From assembly GCA_030374765.1 (NCBI GenBank), contig JARGXX010000105.1, positions 372,001 to 436,000 on the forward strand: a stretch of DNA of 64,000 nucleotides. The letters run 5' to 3'. The translations under genes and the position numbers were made by a program. How positions within the stretch are numbered: the stretch's first letter is position 1; each line of letters opens with the position of its first letter. Below the pieces are notes generated by a model. The model had not been told where the DNA came from and did no database searches. It saw only the letters and a program-made list of their open reading frames with translations. Source of the DNA: Agarophyton chilense (taxonomy: Eukaryota > Rhodophyta > Florideophyceae > Gracilariales > Gracilariaceae). This document shows, one piece after another, positions 22,994 through 32,827 of the stretch.

Positions 22994-23731
22994 CTAGTAG
23001 CGCTTCGCCTGGGTAGGATTCATTCCTTCGGTTATGTCCTGGTGTGTGATAGACTCCTGAAGGTCAACAGCTATCGGCAGCGGCGCTCTCGTAAGCGTTA
23101 AGTCGAAAGACACTGTCCCTCTGGAAGCGTGCACCTGCCTGTTGCAGGCATAAACCAGTGGCTCAACGTATTCGTCCCAGTCCAAATGGCGTTCCGAAAC
23201 GTAGTGAGCCAATCGGTCCAGAAAGGGGCGGTTGAAGCGTTCGGCTTGGCCATTGGTTTGCGGGTAGTACGCTGTGGTGGTGACATGTTTGATACCTAAG
23301 GTAGCACCGGCTCGGGTAAGTTTGATAAACCTATCGGTTATAACCAAAACAAACCGTTTCCCATGGGACGATTTAGGCAAAGTCCCAAGAATATCCATTG
23401 CGACAAATTGCATTCGACCTACGGCGGAGAAGAGCTTCAGTTTGGCCTGATGGTTGGCCCGAGACCCTCGGATCTCTGCGCACGATGCACAGTTCCGTGC
23501 GGTTTGCCATAGGTCCTGCGCCATTAGTGTCCGGTAGAAGAACTTCCTTAGGGTATGGTACATTCGTCGGCCTCCAGGATGACCAGCCAAGCGAGGGAAA
23601 TGGGCGAAGTATAGCAATCGCGCCCTTAGCGAAGTTGGTATTACCCGTTGGAGTGCGCCATTCAGCCGGGAGCGGCGACATAGTAATCCAAATCGGTCAT
23701 AATCGAACAGGCATCCTGGGGTTCCTATCAA
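22994..23731 (-). pseudogene. Integrase with internal deletion (element D)
   Basis: The HHCC region (HFPRLAGHPGGRRMYHTLR, CASC), the first Asp region (FVAMDILG) and the last Glu region (YYPQTNGQAERFNR) are present in one open frame of 245 codons. The middle of the catalytic core is missing: FIKLTRAG runs straight into GIKHVTTTAYYP, so the segment carrying the second catalytic Asp (normally SDNG) has been deleted, about 50 residues. The deletion is in frame but destroys catalysis. Confidence 0.7.
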
Positions 23732-23740
23732 TTGGGCTGT

Positions 23741-25341
23741 TTACTTGCAGTACTTGTCCTCGACCTGCGCCTTTAGAAGTTTTTCAATACATATAGGGAG
23801 GAGTTCTTTTTCCTCCGGGGCTTTTGCATGAACCTGAGGTGGTGCCGAATTGGGCGGTACTGTCTCCCAGTCCAATAGGTATACATCGTTCTTCTTTACC
23901 TCAGGATCCTCCGATTGCAACTTACCCATAAGGTCATCTGATTCCGTATAAGCCTGTGGTCCATCGTCTGTAAAGGGGGTGGGAATTTGGTCGTCCAATG
24001 GGGTGTCATCAGTTCCGTCGGTAATGATTCGCGACAGGGCATCTGCTGCCTGGTGCTTGATGCCTGGCCTATAGGTTATCTCGTAGTCATATTCGAAGAG
24101 CCTGAGGCGCCACCTAGCGAAGCGAATCGATGCATCAGTCATATTGAGTAACCAGCGGAGTGAATCATGGTCTGTCCTCTTGGTAAACCTGGTTCCCTCG
24201 AGGTACGGAAGGAGTTTCAATGCGGACCATGCGATTGCTAGACATTACTTTTCGGTCGTACTGTAGTTTCGCTCCGCGCTGGTGAGCGTTCTGCTCCAGT
24301 AGCCAATCGGTCGATTGTCCTTCGGTGACTCCTGTTCCTGTAGCAGTGCACAACCCATTTGGACATCAAAGGCATCTGTGCCGAGGAAGAAAGGCCTATT
24401 AGGCTTTGGTAATACAAATATGCGTGGGTTCAACAGTTTTTCCTTTAGGGTCTGAAATGCCTCGTACTGGTCGTCGGTAGGGGCTTCGAACTCCGAAGGT
24501 GTTCCTTTCTTTAGCATCGCGTTGAGGGGGGCCGAGATCTTGGAAACCCCTTGGACGGACCGTCGGTAAACGTTGCACAAGCCCACGAAGGATCGTAGTT
24601 CCGTGTGGGTCCTAGGAGGCTTAGCCTGGCGAATCGCATTTGTGGTCCGTGTGGCCACCTTTAGCTTTCCTGGGAGGACGACGTGGCCACTGAGGCCTGG
24701 AAGAAAGCGCATTTGCGGACTTTCAGTGTTACTCCAGCGTCCTGTAGGATTGTTAGCACCTTCCTTTCGTGGCGAAAGTGTTCCTTTACGGTCCGTGAGA
24801 AGATTATAACGTCATCCAAATAGACCAGGGAGAACTTCCATTTGACTCTGGACAGTATGATGTCCATTACCCATTGGAAAGTGGCTGGTGCATTCTTCAA
24901 ACCAAAGGGCATGCGGGTAAATCTGAACAGACCTTCATGGGTGGTAAAGGTTGTCAGCGCTCTCGCGTCTTCGGCCAAAGGGATTTGCCAATATCCCGAG
25001 TTAGCGTGCAGTGTGGTAAATATGACAGTTTCGCCTAAGGAATCCAGACAGTCGTCCAGGCGGGGTACCGGGTATGAATCCCTCTTGGTTCCTGCGTTCA
25101 GCTTCCTGTAGTCGACACAGAACCTGACGGAGCCATCTTTCTTCGCCACGAGGACAAGGGAACTTTCCCATTCGGATTGGTTTGGAGGCGCCGGCTCTAT
25201 GACTTGAGCTTTGCGCATCTTGTCCATCTCGTCGGCGACAATTTCCCTACCTTTTAGGCCGGTACGGTATGGGTGCTGTAACTGTGGTCTAGCATCATCC
25301 TGAAGGTCAATGCGGTGTGTAGTGGCTCTGGTTGTGTCCAA
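23741..25341 (-). pseudogene. Reverse transcriptase and RNase H (element D)
   Basis: 24661-25341 is a 226-codon RT ORF with HRIDLQDDARP, FCVDYRKLNAG, HANSGYWQIP, MPFGLKNAPATFQ and an intact catalytic LVYLDDVIIFSR. It shifts frame near 24700 into the RT connection and RNase H (RSFVGLCNVYRR, GTDAFDVQMGCALLQ), meets a stop at 24245, and resumes in another frame with RTDHDSLRWLL and QAADALSRI (23741-24220). At least one frameshift and one stop lie in an otherwise recognisable pol. Confidence 0.8.
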
Positions 25342-25360
25342 TGTACCTGATCACATGTCA

Positions 25361-26020
25361 TGTTATTCCCTGAGGAGATCAAGTACCTGGGGCCTATAGG
25401 ATTCGAATTCTTCGCCGATGGCGACCGTCCCCTCCCAAAAGTCGACGTCCTCGTCGGGAGTTGGCGTCGCAAGGTTATCCATTTGGGTCTCCATGATGGC
25501 CACGGGCGCGTGTAGAGTGATACTAGTAACTGTACTTTTAGGTAACCGCACGGGTTTATCTCAGAAGTTGCTGATTGTGACCAAAAGGGACCTGTAGGGG
25601 TGGATGATTACTCCATTGGCCGTCAAGTTAAGGTGCTTTAGAACCGTTTTCGGGTGGTTCTGAATCGTTACGAGACTTAAAAACTGGGAATGGACCGATA
25701 CAGCGATTTGGGTCATCGGGGGTATCGTTATGGATTTTGACAGGCGAACCTTATTGGACTTCGTGTTTTCGGAGACAACCGCTAGTTTGCGGTTCGCTTC
25801 TGGCCCTGGGGCGGAACCAGTTATGGAGATGAAAGGTGCGCGGTAGAACGCAACTTTCCTAAGGCCTGGATAAATGGCCTTAATGTATCGATCGATAAAG
25901 GAGGTCCCTAGGATTTCCTCATCGCTCAAGTTAGGACATACTAGAAACCACGTGCGGACTTTGAATTGTCCTACCTGGAGTTAAATAGGTACTATCCCTT
26001 TAATTTCCATTGGTCTACGT
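25361..26020 (-). pseudogene. Aspartic protease (element D)
   Basis: EEILGTSFIDRYIKAIYPGLRK and the following 100 residues match the plus-strand protease at 3.6-4.27 kb almost residue for residue. The active-site turn upstream is degraded to GIGAGPNLVHPKLL (near 26100). The match shows that element D and the truncated plus-strand element at 1.5-4.35 kb are one family. Confidence 0.7.
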
Positions 26021-26319
26021 GATGCATCGGTAATCCTTGGGGTCTATCTTGCCTGAACGAAATCTTGCCACCCCATTGGGAGCAGCTTGGGATGGACCAA
26101 GTTGGGACCAGCGCCTATGCCCAATACAGCTGTGGTCATTCGAGAGTTGATGGAAACAAAGTCCTACGGTTACTCGAACTTTAAAGTTCTCTTTTCTGAG
26201 GATACAGACGGGGTCGTTACTGTGTTCCAATTGTGGTTCATCCTGAGTGGTCCATTGTGGGTGGTTCGTATTGGGAGGTGAGGAGCTCTTTGGCTCATGA
26301 CCGTGCAATTGGTTGAGGC

Positions 26320-27960
26320 AGGGGCCTAAAGAGGGAGGATTTGCCTCGAGTCGTCCGTCTAGGAGTTTTCCGATGGGGTTTTCTTTTCTTCCTGAGGATA
26401 GGAATCTTCCACGGGGTCGTAGGGCTTTAGGGGTTTTAGCCTAAACCCCTTTTCCCCATTCGTGGCGTATCTCCAAGGCCCTGCGCATAACGCGCAAGTG
26501 CGTTGTAATCCACCTTACGGTTTTTACCAAGGTAATTCCTTACCTGCGACCTTATTGGTTTGCCAAGTTTATCAGCATACATTTGCATTCATCCTTTTGG
26601 TAGTGAAATCGCTACTGCATCGGGAGCCCGTCGCCAAGAGCGAGCTTGCGTAATTGGATGGTCCTCCTCGTTGACGGTGTGTGAGCACCTGAGAGTATTC
26701 CTCCTGAATCACCTCATCGATTGCATAGGTTTCCAGAAGTAAGTTCACCGCCTATAGGTATGTTTTAAGAATTTCTGTCTGTCCATCATCCACCGCCATG
26801 GTATTACACTGTAAGCGGCTATGTACTATATCGGTGGCCTGGTTTTTGAGGCCGAAATGAAAGAATCCCATTTCGGCACATTCTGAAAAGCCGTTTTGGT
26901 GAAAAGCTATTTTGAACCTCTGAAAGAAGTCTATGGTAGCGATGGGGCCAACTCCTGAAAAATGGGTATTCTCTGTCTGGAAACTATGCTTCCGGTGATG
27001 CTTAGTTATCTTCTGAGCAACCTCTTTGGTAAATTCATCGCTCTGGTTCTCCAACTTATTGGTGGGATAGTCGACCGCCTTTTTAAAATGTTCGTTCAAC
27101 GGAATGATCACCTGTAGGTCGAGATCGTTTTCGGGATCTGAGTCCGAAGAGTCATACCGTTTGGTCTTACCCTTGGGGTTATTTTTCCCCTCCTTGTGAC
27201 AGGAATACTTCCTGCGTTTCCGTTAACCTCTTCGTTTGTCATTCGTTGACCCACCAGATTCGGTTTCCGAGCTCGAAGAGTGACAGTCCGACCGGTGCCC
27301 CTTCCTCTTCACCCTGTTGGTTTTCTTCTTTTTCTAATCAGATGGTCGTCGATTTCGCTCCTCTTCCAAGCTCGACAACCCATCTTTACCACCAGGGTCT
27401 CTGCCAATGGTTGCCTGCGCAGCTCTATCAACAGGTATCGGTATGAAAGAATACTTTGGGCTCTCAATCTCCGGAGGATCTGCCTCTCTCCTAATTCCGT
27501 CGTGTAGCTTTCCACTAGTTTGAAAAGTTGGAAAGTTGGTTTGGACATAGAACATACCATGAGGTTTTTGAAAAGTTGCTTGGGCCTCCCCCTTGACGGT
27601 GTTTTCTCTCGCTCCTGCTTCGGGTTCGCAAACCTCATGGATTTGTAGATATAGAGCTACCAACTGGTCGATTAGTCCTCTTACTTCGTTCTAGAGGTAA
27701 TTGATGATAAATACCGGCACACGGTCCATCACTTCCTGATAGGCCCGATCCACCACCACACAGGTAATTATATCGATATATAGACGGACACCATGGAGTT
27801 CATCCTGTTGTGCAACAAAATTAGTTTTTCGGACCTCTGTCGAGTAACCTTCTGTCCCACGTCCTGCCGCATCGACCTGAGTGGTGGTGTGCTTTCGAAT
27901 AAGTTCCTCCATGTTGTCTAGGATTGGTTGTGAAAGTCTTCGCCGTGGGAAGAGATCACT
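26320..27960 (-). pseudogene. Degenerate Gag (element D)
   Basis: Pieces in order on the minus strand: an N-terminal part near 27960-27691 (SQPILDNMEELIRKH, IDIITCVVVDRAYQE) matching the Gag at the left edge of the window. Then an acidic Ser/Asp run near 27150 and a capsid-like part (26752-27111, IDFFQRFKIAFHQNGFSE) matching plus-strand Gag at 2.1-2.35 kb. Then a long tail with stops ending in EEKKTPSENS near 26360. Many stops and frameshifts. Confidence 0.6.
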
Positions 27961-28151
27961 AACTGGTGCCCTAGGCGCTCTAGTGACCCATCTCGGGGCA
28001 TGTTTTTGATGACTTTTACATTTAGGTAGATTAATGAGTCAGCAGCTGGTATTTCATTGACTTTTTCACCGAACGGTACAGATTTTACTCCAAATTCTCT
28101 TTTTCAATTCCAAACGTGGTGAGCATCAAATTATGAGTCGTGAAACCAAAA

Positions 28152-28705
28152 TATAATACAAACCAAAACGGTAACGAGGGGTGTAGGACCTGTCGGTTCT
28201 AGGGAGCGGGCAACAATCTTGACCTAGAAGGCGGAGATTAAAAATACATGTAATGTATGGCCGCACCAGCCACTGAGAGGTGCAACAAAAACGGCGGGCG
28301 TACTGAGATCACGTTTGTAGACGGTAGTGCACAGCACACGCGGGTCCGGAAAAACGTAATGATTCTAGACTTGCCTTTATGGTCGCATGTAGAAACCAAA
28401 AAGGGTAAAAGTAGTCTAGTAAGTGCTTGTCTTGACAATAGTGAAAGGAGGTGCCATGGTTGGTGAAGATATATATCTCACCAGCCACCCAACCTGCGAT
28501 GGTGATCCTCGACACGTGGCCACCAAAGGTGCACTTAAGACGCGCCTCCCTCTCTACTTAATCTTATCTATCTAATATTAAATTAGCAAAAAGCTAAACT
28601 AATGACTAACTAGACCACTGTAGTACACGGCGCATTCCAGTCACCATTCAGATCCAACACGTGGCATCATTACCTCCTCTCCTTGGTGTACCTCATAATA
28701 ATACA
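28152..28705 (-). repeat. LTR family B, copy 2 (5' LTR of element D)
   Basis: Lies just outside the D Gag and a degraded primer-site-like motif (AGTCGTGAAACCA, 28136-28148, compare AGTCGGGAGACCA at 939-951). It ends near AATACA and aligns with copy 1 at 12687-13242. Element A later inserted 48 bp to its right. Confidence 0.55.
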
Positions 28706-28753
28706 GTGGGTAAAATCTTCAACAGGTTTCATGACTTTTTACTGATGCATTTG

Positions 28754-29669
28754 TGTGGAGCAAAACCCGGCGACGGGAAGTGCTCTCAAGGTGTTCGAAG
28801 CCTTGCTCCCTGGGGGAGGCAGACTCAGAGACACAGCCCTCCGTTCCACCCGTAGTGTGGGGTGTAATTCCCACGGGGGATTCCGGCAGTACCGACGGAG
28901 GTGAGGGGTAGAAACCGTTGGGTCGGGAATGGGTCTGGGTATCCCAAAGAATGGGGGGAAATCCGGCGAAGAGGAAAAACGGGGCGAGGGTCGGGCACTA
29001 ACAGGCACCGGACCCGAGAACCCGAAAAGGGGCGAAACAACAAAAGAAACCCAATACAGGGGCGAAAACCTGTCCTCGAAAGGAAACACAAAAAGCACGC
29101 AACAAGTAAGCAGAACCCCCACGGGATATCGTGCACGCAGGTCGTCTGAGCGGTCCCAAGGGGGTGGTTGCACGGAACCCAAACGTGGGCACTCTCCAAG
29201 TGGAGTCGTGTCCCTACGCAGGCGTTGCTAACCAGAGCCCATTCCGGGTTGTAAGGCCGAAACGATGGCGACGAAGAACCTCTAAAGGTATCGAAGACCA
29301 ACCTTGGTTACCCTTTACTCTGAGCTTCGGACTGTCAGATCTCGTCTCCCTAAGTAAGGCCCACTAACTAAACTCTACAGTAGTGCACACCTGCTCAGGG
29401 CCATACACGTGGAGATCCAACTGTCAGGGCCCAAAAGTCCAACGTTCTAACAAATATCCGAAAATCGGTGCCAAAATTAAGCCACGTGTATCACGGGGCC
29501 AATCCAACCATGGGCCATCCGAATCTTCCCTTCATAGGCGAACTCTAACCAGAAAACCGTGCCACCTCAGCACACCTTAGAGGGGATCATAGTCATAACC
29601 CTCGGAGGGTTCAACCCTCATTCTATGAGTTGCATCTTCAAGTATCCCCTAACTGGGCGTTGCTCTACA
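28754..29669 (-). repeat. 3' LTR of element A
   Basis: 916 bp, nearly identical to 39621-40536, and also about the same as the inverted solo LTR at 15921-16843. Several long ORFs appear in all three copies at matching positions; they follow from the shared LTR sequence and there is no sign they are genes. ATTTG precedes it at 28749-28753. Confidence 0.95.
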
Positions 29670-29682
29670 TCTCCCCCTCCTT
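29670..29682 (-). other. Polypurine tract of element A
   Basis: TCTCCCCCTCCTT on plus, that is AAGGAGGGGGAGA on the coding strand, immediately before the 3' LTR. It primes plus-strand synthesis in this type of element. A shorter relative sits at 20857 in element D. Confidence 0.75.
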
Positions 29683-29750
29683 AAGACGAGGAAGAACATT
29701 CCGAGCCGCGGTTGTCTCGCTTTCCGGTCACTATATATACTTCTCTCCCA

Positions 29751-31609
29751 ATGGGGTCCTTCACCACTTCTGAGGATCGCCACAAAACCGGCACATCGGT
29801 ACAACTTTCTTTTACTCCTCCGACTTTCGGCGATAAGCAACTTCTCGCAACAGCAGTCTCAACCAGCCCTCTCAAGGGAATGAACCCATACGTCCTCAAC
29901 CCACTCTCGGGGCCATCGGCCTCCGCGCCGGCGGACAACGAAGCTCCCCAGCAGGGTGGATATTTCTCCGGTTTGGATGCGGCTCCGTCAGGTACCGAAC
30001 CTTCCGCCTCGGCGAGCAACCGACATCCTCAGGAGGATTTGGACATTAACGCGGTGGCGTGGAACTCCGCTCATGCGATGCCCTTGGTAGCAAACTCCAG
30101 AGGTTGGATTTCAAACGAATCCTTTCGAAGGTGGAGTCCCCTTACCGATCCGGTGATATATTCCCGCGCTCCGTGGTTCCATCCGACAGCGGTTTGCGAC
30201 GATGAGCTCATCGACTCCTACGTGGAGGACGGCTTATTTCCGGGTGGCCTACCTGTCGAGGTTGTACGTTCTCCCGATTGGAGGGCGCGGGTAGCCATAG
30301 AGCCTCAGTATCTATACCGCGGTCGCGGGGAGTCCCTGGACAAGGCGCGCGCAGCGATGGCGGCTCTGGCCTACCAGCGATTGGAGAGGTCACGCTTTGA
30401 CCATCTGGTTCCCCCGGAGTACGGGTTCGATGTCGCCTATTACCGCACGTACGGTGAGGTCTCCTACGGGGATAACCTGGCAGCCTTTCCCGAAGCCGAG
30501 TTCCGCGGACCGGGTTTTCCTCTCCGAGAAGATATGCTCCAATGAAGTCGTCCCATCCTTCGGGCTGAATTCAGGTACCTTCAACGGCAGTTTACCCAGT
30601 ATGGGTTCGATCGACGCGTGCGCTTCGAGCGCCGCTCGCGCTCCCGTTTCGGGTTCTTTGTCCCGTATCCTCACGTGGAACTGGAATGTATCCGTAACAC
30701 GGCGAAGGTTTGGCGATTCGTGCCCGTTCCAGCTTGGTGGAGTAAGGTCGAGGTCCCCCGAGGGTGCTTTGCTGAACTGCCCCCATGCATCTACTATATC
30801 GGGTCTCGTTTGATGCACGACCCGAACTCGGGATACTGGGCCCTCGTTGCAGCCGAGTGGGCAGCCCGCGTAGCGGCGCACCTCCTCTGGGATGCTCATG
30901 ACCATTTCCGTATCTGGTATATTCCTCCGATGCTACGGACCATCATGCGTCAGATCGACCTTGTCCAAGCGTTGGGTTCGGCCAGCAGCGTGCAGGACCT
31001 GTATCCCATCTTGGACGTGATCGACAACACCCAATGGGATCGAGTTCCAGTGGAAAAAATCAGCCCGCAGGGGAAGGATCCGCGCGAGACAAGTCTCCTG
31101 GCCGGTACAATCCGGGCTCCGGTAACTGGGTCTATTACAATCCCTTCGAAGGGGTTCGCATCAGCGCAGCGCAAGCACGGGCGCTGATTGACTCGCCTCG
31201 GCCGATGCCGGTGGGACACCCGACGGGGTTCATTTATACCGACGATTACGAGTACGAGCCTCCAGTAGACCTGGACGATCCAGCGTTGGATAACGACATG
31301 CCAGCTCCTAGTGGAGTACTCCCTGTGGAGCCATCTGCACCCTTCCAACCAGTGGGAACGACCTCAGCTGCGGCGGCGAATGCATCCGGTGGCGGTCCAT
31401 CTGCTCCCCCCGGGTGGGGTGTGAACACCCTTGCGCAGGCGCAGGTTGCCACTCCGCAAGCGGATAGTGTGCGACAAGGCCTCGTGAAAGCGGGCATTCC
31501 GATTCCCCCGGGTATGACGGATGTGAGCCAGATGTTGGCTTTCGCCTCGGCGTACCATCAGGGTCAGAATCCCAACGGTGGGGCCGGTCCCTCCTCGGGC
31601 TTTCCGTAG
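29751..31609 (+). pseudogene. Opposite-strand accessory ORF of element A, function unknown
   Basis: Coded against gag-pol, in the 2.3 kb between 3' LTR and chromodomain. From the ATG at 29751 one frame is open to TGA at 30543, then continues in frame to 31187 with similar composition. The sensible reading moves to another frame at about 31036 (MGSSSSGKNQ, then NWVYYNPFEGV) and ends at 31609. The whole is about 620 codons. It has a Ser/Pro/Ala-rich N-terminus, a middle rich in Tyr, Trp, Phe and Arg (RSRFGFFVPYPHVELE, YIGSRLMHDPNSGYWALVAA), and a Pro/Gly/Ala-rich C-terminus. No zinc knuckle, protease, signal peptide or clear membrane span is seen. No known family is recognised. One TGA and one frameshift break it in this copy. 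Confidence 0.6.
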
Positions 31610-31674
31610 TTCCGCCTTCGGGCAATTGTGGAGTCCATAGCTTGGCGACAATAGTAAACTTCTGATATTTGCAT

Positions 31675-31805
31675 AACTTCTTTTCTTCTTCCTTCCTAGG
31701 ATCTTAACTTCTACTTCTTTTCTTCTTCCTTCTTAGGATCTTCTTCCTTTCCTAGGGTCCAATCTTCTTCTTAATCTTCTTCTCCACTTCGTGGGTCTTC
31801 TTTTC
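31675..31805 (+). repeat. Pyrimidine-rich imperfect tandem repeat in element A
   Basis: ACTTCTTTTCTTCTTCCTTC(C/T)TAGGATCTT recurs two to three times at about 45-bp spacing, followed by further TTCTTCTT runs. On the coding strand it is a long purine tract between the chromodomain and the accessory ORF, so it could act as a second, central polypurine tract. Confidence 0.6.
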
Positions 31806-31988
31806 CTTTTTTCATCATAAACTGTCCCGACAACCGGTGCTGTGTTCCCCGGTTAACGGCGCTAGGCCGAGGGCCAGTAGACATTCCCTCTCAATACGTG
31901 TTCTTCGGGATATTCTCCTCAATTCTTCTTCAGAGGTCCAACATCTGCCTCACTTCGAGGTCCCATCCACACCAGTTCCCGTGGTGGC

Positions 31989-32279
31989 TTACCCGACTTG
32001 GGCACGATCCAGATTTGGAGGCAAGGTTATCCGAGCGCGTCGGTGATAGGATAAAACCTTAGACCTCGGAAGGTGCTCGATGGGTTCCCCTGTATCCTCA
32101 TCAGGCGAGAATCCGTACCATCGGACTTGGTAGTGGACTTCTCCCTCGGGGGTGTAGATGTGACGCACGATGCGATCGATAACGAATTCCTGCGGGTACA
32201 CTTTTCCCTGTTCGGGCTTCTCTTCCATCTTGGAACGCTCTAGTTCCCTTGAGGGTGTCAACGTAGGGTTTGGACACAC
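31989..32279 (-). CDS. Chromodomain segment (element A)
   Basis: QEFVIDRIVRHIYTPEGEVH, then YQVRWYGFSPDEDTGEPIEH, then a short LPRSKVLSYHRR helix: a chromodomain as found at the C-terminus of chromovirus integrases. It is in a different frame from the end of the pol reading (32828). The 550 bases between carry a 50-bp tandem duplication and stops. In this copy it is therefore not joined to pol, unless through frameshifting or splicing I cannot show. Confidence 0.7.
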   Translation of the reverse strand: MCPNPTLTPSRELERSKMEEKPEQGKVYPQEFVIDRIVRHIYTPEGEVHYQVRWYGFSPDEDTGEPIEHLPRSKVLSYHRRARITLPPNLDRAQVG

Positions 32280-32573
32280 CCCAGTGGGTTCTTTTCCGTG
32301 TTCCGAGCGGGTCTCAGCACTTCGTCCAAACGGCGCCGAGTGGCCTGTGGGCTACGTGTAACTTCCGTCTACGGAGTAAACATGGCCCAGTCTTGGATTC
32401 TTCTTAAAGCTGAGATCTTCTCGATAACAACGGTTTTCTTAGATTCCGTGACGGTTGAGAAACCGCGACGCGGTAGCGTCTCCAATCTCAGGGGGGTAAG
32501 ACTTCAACGTCAACCCGAGCTACGGAGACGAAGGTTGCTCTTCTGCAACGCGCCGTGCAACGGAGGCGTTTTG

Positions 32574-32665
32574 CGCGACGGTTGGTCGTCAGAGCCTTTT
32601 GATTGGCTCGGTGAGGCGGTTTGCGCGACGGTTGGTCGTCAGAGCCTTTTGATTGGCTCGGTGCC
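32574..32665. repeat. 50-bp tandem duplication
   Basis: GCGCGACGGTTGGTCGTCAG, continuing for 41 bases to GATTGGCTCGGTG, is followed by the same run 50 bases on. The two copies are identical over about 40 bases. It sits between the integrase end and the chromodomain of element A. Confidence 0.85.
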
Positions 32666-32827
32666 ATTCGACGTGTGACACATAAATGCGCGGGCGCCGG
32701 TTGCCACTCCGCAAGCGGATGTGAGGTGGTGCTTTCGACACGCGCTAGCACTCTCCTGAGCTGTCCCCGACGGGTCTCACTCATTTCTTTCCCATTCCTG
32801 AGGGTTCCAGTGTCTCCATAGGAGTTC

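Noticed and set aside
28825-29301. 158-codon ORF (MVFDTFRGSSSPSF) found also at 16296 and 39692
   Set aside because: All three are the same position in the family A LTR; long frames in an LTR copy are not independent evidence of a gene.
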